Numbered from the stretch's first letter, positions 1-5,500 are shown. The stretch is DNA of 8,208 nt from CAIPAT01 sp037144075 (GCA_037144075.1 JBAWXM010000240.1:1-8208), one strand, 5' to 3'. The notes: generated by a model from the letters alone, not told the origin. Numbers and translations are program-made.

Positions 1-139
1 GTCGCGGGATGAATGTCTTGCGGTTGTATTTTTCCGCTCCTCCTTCCGGCGATATGAATATCGCCTGTCAGTTGGATCGAAAAAAATCCAGTCCATAATC
101 CTATTCATCTATAGTTGAATTTTCAGCCGTGCAGAGCAT
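1..139. other. Left-edge stretch without a confident gene
   Basis: This stretch lies downstream of tex and no gene can be assigned. Two plus-strand frames enter from the left edge and stop at 96-98 (TAA) and 116-118 (TGA). Either could be the last ~30-38 codons of a gene converging on tex, but neither peptide is recognisable. A palindrome lies at 48-65. No hairpin followed by a T-run is seen on either strand, so no terminator is called. Confidence 0.4.
48..65. repeat. 18-bp near-perfect palindrome
   Basis: GGCGATAT and ATATCGCC are separated by only two bases (GA), so the arms are perfect over 8 bp. As RNA this would be a 7-bp stem with a 4-base loop. No T-tract follows on either strand, so an operator-like site or a chance palindrome fits better than an intrinsic terminator. 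It lies ~75 bp past the tex stop codon. Confidence 0.4.
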
Positions 140-2251
140 CTAGTCCACCAGCGACAGCGAAATGCGCTTGCGTTCGCGGTCAATCTCGATAACCGTCACC
201 GTGAGCCGGTCATGCACCGCCACCACTTCCTGCGGGTCGTGAATGAAACGGTCGGCCATTTTGCTGATATGCAGCAGCCCGTCGCAATGAATTCCGATAT
301 CCACGAATGCGCCGAATTTGGTGACATTGGTAACGACACCGGGCAGTTTCATTCCTAACGCCAGATCGGTAATCGAGTGGACGTTTTCGGCAAACGCGAA
401 CGGCTTGAATTCAGGCCGCGGGTCGCGTCCGGGACGGGCAAGTTCGCGCAGAATATCCTGCAAGGTCGGCAGGCCGGTGGCGTCGCTGACATAACGCGCC
501 AGCTCGATTTTCTCCCCCGCCGCGACCTTCTTCATCAATTCCGGGATGCCGCAGGCGTGGTCCGCGGCCATGCGTTTTACCAGGTCGTAACTCTCCGGAT
601 GAACTCCGCTGGCGTCCAGCGGATTTGCCGCTCCACGGACGCGCAGGAATCCGGCGCACTGCTCAAACGCTTTCGGACCGAGCCCTTTGACTTTTTTCAG
701 TTCCACCCGGCTTTTGAACGCGCCGTTGGCATTGCGGTATTCCACGATATTTTCGGCGAGTTTCGGCCCCAGCCCGGAAACATAGGTCAGCAGCTCTATG
801 CTGGCGCTGTTAAGTTCCACGCCCACCGCGTTGACGCAACCGGCAACGGCGTCGTCCAGCGACTGCTTCAAGGCGGCCTGGTCAACGTCATGCTGGTACT
901 GGCCCACCCCGATTGATTTGGGGTCGATTTTGATCAGCTCCGCCAGCGGGTCCTGCAAACGCCGTCCGATTGACGCCGCGCTGCGGAAAGTCAGGTCAAG
1001 GTCGGGAAATTCCCGGCGCGCGACTTCGCCGGCGGAATAGATGGACGCCCCGCTCTCGTTGACGCTGATTACCGGAATTTCCGCCGGCACGGCCTGACGC
1101 AGAAAAACTTCGGTTTCGCGTCCGGCGGTGCCGTTGCCGACCGCAATCGCTTCCGTTCGGAACTTTTTGCAGGCATTGAGCACAGTCGCCGCGGCAGCCG
1201 CAGCATTTTCAGGATATATTACGCAATGTTCCAGCAACTGCCCCTGGGCGTCAAGCACGGCTACTTTGCAGCCGGTGCGGAATCCCGGATCAACCGCAAT
1301 AACCCGCTTCTGGCCCAGCGGCGCTTCCAGCAGCAGTTGCTTCAGATTGGAGACAAAAACGGCGATGGCTTCCGCGTCGGCCTTCCGCTTAAGCAGATTG
1401 ACGCTCTCATTTTCCAGCGACGGCTGCAGCAGGCGGGTGTAAGCGTCTTCAATCGCCGCTTCAAGCTGCGCGGCATAAATGAAGCTGCGGTTCCGGATGA
1501 CTTTCCTGGAGATAAGCCGGCCCGCGTCGTCCTTGTCCGGACGCAACTGCATGGCCAGAAAACCCTGTTCCTGGCCGCGCATCACCGCCAGCGCCCGGTG
1601 TGAGGGGACACGGCCGGCCGGTTCGCTGTAATCAAAGTAATCCCGGAATACCGCCGCTTCCGCGGCTTTGGATTTTACCACTTTGGCAGCAAACATGCCC
1701 TGCCGCTGGAAAAGTTCCCGCAGTTCCTTGCGGACATCGGCATTCTCGCTGATATCCTCGGCAATGATGTCCATTGCGCCGCTCAACGCCGCGTCAGTGT
1801 CGGCGACTCCTTTTTCCGGATTGACAAACTGCTTGAGATCGAGATGCCCGCTCTGCTGCGCCAGCATGAACTTCGCCAGCGACTCCAGCCCTTTCTCGCG
1901 GGCCATGGCGGCGCGGGTTTTGCGCTTCTGCTTATACGGCAGATAAAGGTCTTCAAGTTCATCCAGCGCATAAACCGCATTGAGCTTGTTTTCCAGTTCC
2001 GGTGTCAGCAGTTCGCGTTCGCGCAGCGATTCCAGGATATTCTCCCGCCGCTTGTGCAGTTTCTCCAGGCCGTCAATGCCGTCGCGCAGTTTGATCAGGA
2101 CGACTTCATCCAGTCCGCCGGTGACTTCCTTGCGGTAGCGGGCGATAAACGGCACTGTCGCACCCGATTCAAAAAGTTCATGGACTTTACGCGCCCGGCC
2201 CGGATCAACTCCGGACAATCGGGACAGATATAGAAAATCCTGTTCATTCAT
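140..2251 (-). CDS. tex: Tex-family S1 RNA-binding transcription accessory protein
   Basis: This encodes a 703-residue Tex protein (YhgF/YdcI family), a cytoplasmic nucleic-acid-binding factor linked to transcription and RNA handling; its molecular role is only partly understood. Domains in order are: a helical Tex N-terminal region with the family signature LEDLYLPYKQKRKTR near residues 99-113; a YqgF/RuvX-like fold from ~316 (RVIAVDPGFRTG) with GNGTAGRETE at ~372 and the conserved block from VNESGASIYSA (~397) to GVGQYQHDV; two helix-hairpin-helix motifs (SGLGPKLAENIV ~492, KGLGPKAFEQC ~522); and a C-terminal S1 domain at ~634-701 (GVVTNVTKFGAFVDIGIH). The protein ends just after S1, without the basic tail of some proteobacterial Tex proteins, so it resembles the shorter Bacillus form. 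The ATG at 2251 is chosen because AGGAA lies 9 bases upstream. A TTG at 2302 is in frame but falls inside the probable promoter. The gene looks intact and visibly more GC-rich than its surroundings, and it stands alone. Confidence 0.96.
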   Translation of the reverse strand: MNEQDFLYLSRLSGVDPGRARKVHELFESGATVPFIARYRKEVTGGLDEVVLIKLRDGIDGLEKLHKRRENILESLRERELLTPELENKLNAVYALDELEDLYLPYKQKRKTRAAMAREKGLESLAKFMLAQQSGHLDLKQFVNPEKGVADTDAALSGAMDIIAEDISENADVRKELRELFQRQGMFAAKVVKSKAAEAAVFRDYFDYSEPAGRVPSHRALAVMRGQEQGFLAMQLRPDKDDAGRLISRKVIRNRSFIYAAQLEAAIEDAYTRLLQPSLENESVNLLKRKADAEAIAVFVSNLKQLLLEAPLGQKRVIAVDPGFRTGCKVAVLDAQGQLLEHCVIYPENAAAAAATVLNACKKFRTEAIAVGNGTAGRETEVFLRQAVPAEIPVISVNESGASIYSAGEVARREFPDLDLTFRSAASIGRRLQDPLAELIKIDPKSIGVGQYQHDVDQAALKQSLDDAVAGCVNAVGVELNSASIELLTYVSGLGPKLAENIVEYRNANGAFKSRVELKKVKGLGPKAFEQCAGFLRVRGAANPLDASGVHPESYDLVKRMAADHACGIPELMKKVAAGEKIELARYVSDATGLPTLQDILRELARPGRDPRPEFKPFAFAENVHSITDLALGMKLPGVVTNVTKFGAFVDIGIHCDGLLHISKMADRFIHDPQEVVAVHDRLTVTVIEIDRERKRISLSLVD

Positions 2252-2260
2252 ATCGAATAT

Positions 2261-2265
2261 TTCCT
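2261..2265 (-). promoter_or_regulatory. Ribosome binding site of tex
   Basis: AGGAA on the minus strand lies 9 bases before the ATG at 2251. No comparable site precedes the alternative TTG at 2302, so this decides the start. Confidence 0.6.
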
Positions 2266-2282
2266 GTAATTGTGTATGTGAG

Positions 2283-2310
2283 AATTTAACCCTTTTAAAC
2301 AAGTAGTCAA
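2283..2310 (-). promoter_or_regulatory. Probable tex promoter
   Basis: On the minus strand, TTGACT (2310-2305) is followed by a 16-base spacer and TAAATT (2288-2283): 5/6 and 4/6 matches to the sigma-70 boxes. Transcription would begin near 2276, giving a leader of ~25 bases with the AGGAA site inside it. Three TATGGG words (2311, 2320, 2331 on the plus strand) sit just upstream of the -35 box at 9- and 11-bp spacing. They could be an activator site, but this is unproven. Confidence 0.45.
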
Positions 2311-2354
2311 TATGGGGCCTATGGGTCTTTTATGGGTTTCTATTCCGGACACCC

Positions 2355-2420
2355 GTTCCGGTGTAGCGCTCTGCGAGAGGTATTCCGATCCATTTCGTCC
2401 GACACGGACGGCACTACAAC
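2355..2420 (+). repeat. Two-hairpin repeat, copy A (shortened)
   Basis: This first copy starts GTTCCGGTGTAGCG and ends CACTACAAC. It lacks six bases of hairpin 1 (GCGCTCTGCGAGAGG instead of the full CTCTCGC arm), so that stem is reduced to about three pairs. Hairpin 2 is intact: CGTCCG, loop ACA, CGGACG. Confidence 0.85.
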
Positions 2421-2473
2421 AAAACATTTTGGACACCATGCAAGCTCATCTTGGACATGCTCTGCGCAGAACT

Positions 2474-2543
2474 GTTCCGGTGTAGCGCTCTCGCTCTGCG
2501 AGAGGTATTCCGATCCCCCGTCCGGCACGGACGACGCTACAAC
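2474..2543 (+). repeat. Two-hairpin repeat, copy B
   Basis: This is a full 70-bp copy. The outer stem is TGTAGCG (2481-2487) with CGCTACA (2535-2541), a perfect 7 bp. Hairpin 1 is CTCTCGC, loop TCT, GCGAGAG (2488-2504). Hairpin 2 is CGTCCG, loop GCA, CGGACG (2519-2533). Together they would fold as a three-way junction in single-stranded DNA or RNA. Confidence 0.9.
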
Positions 2544-2597
2544 AAGAACATTTTGGACACCATGCAAGCTCATTTTGGACATGCTCTGTGCATAACC

Positions 2598-2669
2598 GTT
2601 CTGGTGTAGCGCTCTCGCTCTGCGAGAGGTATTCCGATCCATTTCGTCCGGCACGGACGACGCTACAAC
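2598..2669 (+). repeat. Two-hairpin repeat, copy C
   Basis: This is a full 72-bp copy with the same outer stem and hairpin 1 as copy B. The inter-hairpin segment is GATCCATTTCG, as in copy A. The base pair below hairpin 2 is T-A here, against C-G in copy D. Confidence 0.9.
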
Positions 2670-2806
2670 CAAAACATTCTGGACACTATGCACCCTCATC
2701 TTGGACATCTGTCCTGCATAGTGTCTTTACTTCCACTTGGAGAGTTGCGCTCCGTCGCAAGCTTTTTCCTGTCCCGGTTATGACAGAGCATAACCCTCCC
2801 AAACAG

Positions 2807-2857
2807 CCATTCAGGACCGCCGACTCCGACACTTTAGAGAGTCGTTGAACAGAACCA
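2807..2857 (+). repeat. Interspersed repeat with GTTGAACAGAACC end, copy 1
   Basis: From 2814 to 2840 this is base-for-base identical to 2944-2970, and the match continues with one mismatch to about 2848/2978. The shared 27-bp core starts GGACCGCCGACTCCG and ends ACTTTAGAGA. CGACTC (2821) and GAGTCG (2839) form a 6-bp inverted pair in this copy only. It is the best preserved pair of the longer degenerate family. Confidence 0.75.
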
Positions 2858-2873
2858 TCCCGTCATTGCGGGA
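2858..2873. repeat. Small CCCG/CGGG hairpin
   Basis: TCCCG and CGGGA flank the six bases TCATTG. The element begins directly after an end motif of the interspersed family (GAACCA). A related hairpin is at 3127-3142. No T-run follows, so it is not called a terminator. Confidence 0.4.
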
Positions 2874-2936
2874 CCATTTCTCGCACGAAGACGCCAAGAC
2901 ACAAAGTTTTTTTACTATTCACCAGTCACATTCTTT

Positions 2937-2987
2937 CCATTTTGGACCGCCGACTCCGACACTTTAGAGACTCGTTGAGCACAACTA
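2937..2987 (+). repeat. Interspersed repeat, copy 2, partner of 2807-2857
   Basis: This shares a 27-bp exact core with 2814-2840. The following base changes from G to C, which destroys the CGACTC/GAGTCG pairing of the first copy. It ends GTTGAGCACAACT where the first copy has GTTGAACAGAACC. Confidence 0.75.
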
Positions 2988-3045
2988 TTATTCACCTTGA
3001 CATTTTGGACATTTTGGACACATGTTGAACATAACCGATCCCGGC

Positions 3046-3099
3046 TTTACATCTGTGTCCATCTGTGTCATCTGTGGATACACTCCTGGATTTTGGACA
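3046..3099 (+). repeat. 54-bp repeat, copy 1
   Basis: This matches 3419-3472 at 51 of 54 positions. It is internally repetitive (CATCTGTGTCCATCTGTGTC, then ATCTGTGGATACACTCC) and ends in TTTTGGACA. Both copies sit shortly after an end motif of the interspersed family. Confidence 0.85.
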
Positions 3100-3126
3100 A
3101 TCTGGACAGTACTTAACCACAAGGCA

Positions 3127-3142
3127 TCCCGCAGTCGCGGGA
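3127..3142. repeat. Small CCCGC/GCGGG hairpin
   Basis: TCCCGC and GCGGGA form a perfect 6-bp stem around AGTC. It resembles the hairpin at 2858-2873. A second 5-bp inverted pair, CTAAC and GTTAG, follows at 3143-3158. Confidence 0.4.
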
Positions 3143-3298
3143 CTAACCCGATAGTTAGCAAGGCACAAAGAAATCCTTTTCTTCGTTTTTAACAGCCATT
3201 CAGAGCCGTTAGAGAGCCTTTGAACGTAACGTTTTGTGTTTTCCAATTTCAATTATCAATCCCCATTTTGGACATCTTGGACACCCTTGTGCAGAACT

Positions 3299-3368
3299 GT
3301 TCCGGTGTAGCGCTCTCGCTGTGCGAGAGGTATTCCGATCCCCCGTCCGACACGGACGGCACTACAAC
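3299..3368 (+). repeat. Two-hairpin repeat, copy D (isolated)
   Basis: This 70-bp copy lies ~700 bp from the tandem array and is also preceded by paired GGACA words and GCAGAACT. Hairpin 1 has loop TGT (TCT in B and C). Hairpin 2 extends to 7 bp: CCGTCCG, loop ACA, CGGACGG (3343-3359). The outer stem has one C-A mismatch, as in copy A. Confidence 0.9.
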
Positions 3369-3418
3369 AAAGCCATATTTCCGAGACTTTGGAGACCGGT
3401 TGAGCATAACTATTCCGT

Positions 3419-3472
3419 TTTACATCTGCGTCCATCTGTGTCATCTGCGGATACACTCCGGGATTTTGGACA
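3419..3472 (+). repeat. 54-bp repeat, copy 2
   Basis: This is the second copy of 3046-3099 with three substitutions (two T-to-C and one T-to-G). A more decayed relative is visible at about 3578-3606 (GCGTCTGCGTTTATCTGGGG). Confidence 0.85.
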
Positions 3473-3712
3473 TCTGACTCCGAGAGTTTAGAGTGCCGTT
3501 GAACATAATGCCTCTCTGTTTTCACATCCCATTCCGAGTCGTTAGAGAGCTTTTCAACATAACATATTTAATTTTTAGCGTCTGCGTTTATCTGGGGATA
3601 GTCTAACATTCCGAGCCGTTAGAGTCCCGTTGAACATAACCATTTTTGTTTTTTCTGCCCCATTCTGACTTCTGTTTTATTAATTTTAAAACTCTCTCCA
3701 CTTTTTTCATTT

Positions 3713-3791
3713 TTATAATTTTCAATTTTCCACTTTCAATTTTCCACTTTCAATTTTCAATTGTTCATCCATATATAGTGATTTTGTCAAC
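3713..3791 (+). repeat. Long direct repeat bracketing the ATPase gene, left copy
   Basis: This matches 5436-5500 in the same orientation. It contains one extra 14-bp unit (TTTTCCACTTTCAA) and one substitution (TTGTTCAT here, TTGGTCAT on the right). The repeat has an AT-rich part made of CAATTTTC/CACTTTC words and a unique part, CATCCATATATAGTGATTTT then GTCAAC. It starts 48 bp beyond the stop codon of the ATPase gene. Confidence 0.92.
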
Positions 3792-3838
3792 ATAAAACAA
3801 TTCAAAACATTGGACATAAATGCTTTATATCTAAATTT

Positions 3839-5152
3839 TTATGTTGCGGACGGTCCTTGGGACAGCAGGAATTTCCATGCTGGAACAACTTTGATCCCGT
3901 TAGAGAGTTCCCGTTCATCTTCCCAGGTAACAATAAGCCGCTCGTCGACTTTCATGTAATCTCCAGTCTCAATAAGAGAACGGCATTCGCGTTGAAAAGT
4001 CTTTTCATTATCTATCTGATAACTGGACTGGATTAAAAGCAGTTTCTTATTGACGGGGTGTCTCGCGTAAAAGTCAATTTCATGCTTTTCTTTTTCAGTA
4101 TTCACATAGTTGACGATGTAGCCCTGCCTGCGCAAATGCAGAAAGACCATATTCTCAAGCAGCATGCCATTATCCGCGGATGTTTTAAGCGCCATTGCGC
4201 GGATCATCCCGTGGTCTATGATGTAAAGTTTATCCGGATTGACTCTGCGCCTTGCCATGGAATCGGTCAGGAGCGGAACCTTGTAGAAAAGATAGGCTTC
4301 ACAGAAATAATCAATATAACTTTGTATGGCCTCGCGGCTGCATGAAACTTGCAATTGCTTCAACGATTTGCACAGATTGCTGATGCTGAACTTCTGCGCC
4401 GGCGCGGAAAAGACTGCCTGCACCAGGTGTTTCAGCGCTTGAGTATGAGGAACCTGGTGGCGTTCAAGCACATCGCGCAACATTACGACATTGACATAGT
4501 CTTGAAGTCTGCTGATCGCGGAATCCGGGTCATTCCGCTGAACTTCCGGAAAGCCGCCGGCAAGGAAATAGCGGTTAAGCGCATTCTTCAACTTTGCGCG
4601 AACCTGATCTCCTCCCGGGCGTGGAACCTGGCTGTAGATATTGTGGTAAGCCATAAACTCTTCAAAAGAAAAAGGAAAAACTTCCGTTGAGAGTGAACGT
4701 CCCCGCATGGCGGTGCCGATTTCCGTCGTCAGCATCTTTGATGATGAACCGGTTATGGTAATCTGCACCTTTTCGCTGTCGAGAAGACGGCGGATGAACA
4801 TTTCCCAATTCGCAATATTCTGAATTTCATCAAAGAAGAAGTAGCAAAGCTGCGCCCGGTTATCCGGATAGCGTTCATAATAAACATCAAGAATAGACTG
4901 AAAATCTTTCAGGGCAAAACCGAACAAACGTTCGTCTTCAAAGTTGAGATACAGCAGACGATCTTTGCTGACGCCGGAATCCAGCAACTCCCGCATCTTT
5001 TGATAGCATAGACAGGTTTTTCCGGTTCGGCGCATTCCTGTGATCACGGTCACGCTTCCTTGCGCTTCCGGATAACGAATATTGCGCTTTGTAACCGCGG
5101 GTAAATCCCGAAGGTAAAAGTTCGCGAGCAGATCAAGCAGAATATTTTTCAT
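3839..5152 (-). CDS. AAA_14/DUF4143-type ATP-binding protein
   Basis: This encodes a 437-residue P-loop ATPase of the AAA_14 plus DUF4143 architecture, a widespread, frequently transferred family of unknown function. Walker A is GMRRTGKT (39-46), Walker B is FFFDEIQ (105-111), and a sensor-1-like TGSSSKM is at 134-140. GRS (151-153) leads into the family's VFPFSFEEFM. The DUF4143 part follows from ~190 (YFLAGGFPEVQ), with DKLYIIDHGMIRA at ~307. The C-terminus has a nuclease-like EIDFYA (358-363) and LLLIQSSYQI (371-380); the lysine of a full PD-(D/E)XK site is missing, so activity is doubtful. There is no signal peptide or membrane segment, so it should be cytoplasmic. The ATG at 5152 is chosen because GGAG lies 9 bases upstream; the in-frame TTG at 5236 lies upstream of the predicted promoter, and the ATG at 5167 lacks a ribosome site. 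The gene is alone, enclosed by long direct repeats, and lies downstream of a half-site cluster, consistent with acquisition as a cassette. The family assignment is firm; the function is unknown. Confidence 0.93.
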   Translation of the reverse strand: MKNILLDLLANFYLRDLPAVTKRNIRYPEAQGSVTVITGMRRTGKTCLCYQKMRELLDSGVSKDRLLYLNFEDERLFGFALKDFQSILDVYYERYPDNRAQLCYFFFDEIQNIANWEMFIRRLLDSEKVQITITGSSSKMLTTEIGTAMRGRSLSTEVFPFSFEEFMAYHNIYSQVPRPGGDQVRAKLKNALNRYFLAGGFPEVQRNDPDSAISRLQDYVNVVMLRDVLERHQVPHTQALKHLVQAVFSAPAQKFSISNLCKSLKQLQVSCSREAIQSYIDYFCEAYLFYKVPLLTDSMARRRVNPDKLYIIDHGMIRAMALKTSADNGMLLENMVFLHLRRQGYIVNYVNTEKEKHEIDFYARHPVNKKLLLIQSSYQIDNEKTFQRECRSLIETGDYMKVDERLIVTWEDERELSNGIKVVPAWKFLLSQGPSAT

Positions 5153-5161
5153 GATCCCGGT

Positions 5162-5165
5162 CTCC
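5162..5165 (-). promoter_or_regulatory. Ribosome binding site of the ATPase gene
   Basis: GGAG on the minus strand lies 9 bases before the ATG at 5152. It selects this start over the upstream in-frame ATG (5167) and TTG (5236). Confidence 0.55.
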
Positions 5166-5177
5166 ATTGTTGCTGTT

Positions 5178-5196
5178 AGCAGTCTGTCGGACTGCT
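5178..5196 (-). promoter_or_regulatory. Hairpin at the expected 5' end of the ATPase mRNA
   Basis: AGCAGTC and GACTGCT pair over 7 bp around a 5-base loop. It contains the same AGCAGT core as the sites at 5248-5327 and would be the first thing transcribed from the predicted promoter. It could act as an operator or as an mRNA structure. Confidence 0.5.
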
Positions 5197-5203
5197 TTAT
5201 ATA

Positions 5204-5232
5204 AAAATAGCGGTAAAAAATAGAAAAGTCAA
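5204..5232 (-). promoter_or_regulatory. Probable promoter of the ATPase gene
   Basis: On the minus strand, TTGACT (5232-5227), a 17-base spacer and TATTTT (5209-5204) match the sigma-70 pattern at 5/6 and 4/6. The start point would fall near 5197, directly at the 5178-5196 hairpin. Confidence 0.4.
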
Positions 5233-5247
5233 GCAATTAGACAATAT

Positions 5248-5327
5248 AAACTGCTAAAAATATATGTTTTTAGTCATTAAAAGCTGCTAATTATGAGTAT
5301 TATTAGCAGTTTGTAACTGCTAATTAT
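5248..5327. promoter_or_regulatory. Cluster of ACTGCTAA/TTAGCAGT half-sites upstream of the ATPase promoter
   Basis: AAACTGCTAA is at 5248-5257. CTGCTAATTAT occurs twice as a direct repeat (5284-5294, 5317-5327). ATTAGCAGTT (5302-5311) and AACTGCTAAT (5315-5324) form a perfect 10-bp inverted pair around TGT, and CTGCTAAT (5284-5291) pairs again with ATTAGCAG (5302-5309). With TTAGCAGT at 5176-5183, five half-sites occur in ~150 bp. They lie on both sides of the -35/-10 boxes, as expected for a repressor or activator array. A role in mobility of the cassette is the alternative. Confidence 0.6.
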
Positions 5328-5340
5328 AAGATTTTTCAAG

Positions 5341-5435
5341 TCAAAAAGACCTATCAATCAGATAGAATATACGGTGCGACTCTATGGTAAACTTCACGAA
5401 ACTCTGCGGGGAACATTCTTCATTGACTTCGTGAT
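5341..5435. other. Non-coding segment between half-site cluster and right direct repeat
   Basis: No gene is seen. The only short plus-strand ORF (ATG 5384, 16 codons) has no ribosome site. The minus-strand peptide of this stretch (ECSPQSFVKFT) reads like the spurious ORFs common in dispersed bacterial repeats, so this may be further repeat DNA belonging to the 5436-5500 element. Confidence 0.4.
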
Positions 5436-5500
5436 TTATAATTTTCAATTTTCCACTTTCAATTTTCAATTGGTCATCCATATATAGTGATTTTGTCAAC
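5436..5500 (+). repeat. Long direct repeat bracketing the ATPase gene, right copy
   Basis: This is 65 bp, in the same orientation as 3713-3791. It differs by lacking one 14-bp TTTTCCACTTTCAA unit and by one base. Beyond the shared GTCAAC end the two flanks diverge at once, which marks a sharp boundary at 3791/5500. Confidence 0.92.

Larger units (their letters stand above)
2355..2711 (+). repeat. Tandem array of three ~120-bp units
   Basis: Units begin at 2355, 2474 and 2598, giving periods of 119 and 124 bp. Each is a two-hairpin element of 66-72 bp followed by a ~50-bp linker that carries two GGACA words (ACATTTTGGACACCATGCAA, then CTCATCTTGGACATGCTCTG in the first unit). The third linker diverges after 2710. 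The array starts ~45 bp upstream of the tex -35 box. Confidence 0.85.
2821..3640 (+). repeat. Degenerate interspersed repeat family, at least seven copies
   Basis: Copies lie at about 2821-2855, 2951-2985, 3201-3230, 3381-3410, 3476-3508, 3534-3563 and 3611-3640. The shared pattern is CCGAGYCGTTAGAG, a short variable stretch, then GTTGAACATAAC. Extra isolated copies of the end motif occur at 2786-2795 and 3024-3036. The DNA between copies differs in sequence and ranges from ~25 to over 200 bp, so this is not a CRISPR array. All copies point the same way. The family is recognised by eye and its exact edges are uncertain. Confidence 0.7.
2311..3838. other. Repeat-packed non-coding region between tex and the ATPase gene
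   Basis: About 1.5 kb carries no credible gene. Open frames exist on both strands, but their peptides are just translations of the repeats (for example repeated SATPEQ and CERYSDP words) and they lack ribosome sites. The region is a mosaic of a 66-72-bp two-hairpin element (four copies), a degenerate repeat ending in GTTGAACATAAC-like sequence (at least seven), a 54-bp repeat (two, plus a decayed third), small CCCG/CGGG hairpins, about 15 TTTTGGACA-like words, and one arm of the long direct repeat that brackets the ATPase gene. It may be an accumulation site for small non-autonomous elements. Confidence 0.8.

Noticed and set aside
377..2233. Multiple plus-strand and minus-strand frames within tex
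   Set aside because: They are antisense or alternate-frame shadows of a complete, strongly conserved tex gene in GC-rich DNA.
2252..2302. Longer tex start at TTG 2302
   Set aside because: The codon lies between the predicted -35 and -10 boxes and has no Shine-Dalgarno, whereas ATG 2251 has AGGAA at 9 bases.
2474..2543. tRNA or tRNA-like gene suggested by the cloverleaf-like fold
   Set aside because: Stem lengths and loops do not match a tRNA; there is no 7-base anticodon loop, T-loop sequence or CCA end.
2332..3525. Several open frames of 80-120 codons on both strands in the repeat region
   Set aside because: Their peptides are translations of the DNA repeats, they overlap each other on both strands, lack ribosome sites and show no protein family signature.
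2821..3640. CRISPR array
   Set aside because: Repeats are degenerate and the intervals between them range from ~25 to over 200 bp and themselves contain repeats; no cas genes are present.
3601..3640. Integron attC-like site (GTCTAAC at 3601, GTTAGA at 3618, GTTGAAC at 3629)
   Set aside because: Core-like words fit RYYYAAC and GTTRRRY by chance level, but the pairing loop is only 10 bases, no L-box pairing is seen, and there is no integrase or cassette gene.
5153..5236. Longer ATPase start at TTG 5236 or ATG 5167
   Set aside because: TTG 5236 precedes the predicted promoter. ATG 5167 has no ribosome site, while ATG 5152 has GGAG at 9 bases and starts where family similarity begins.
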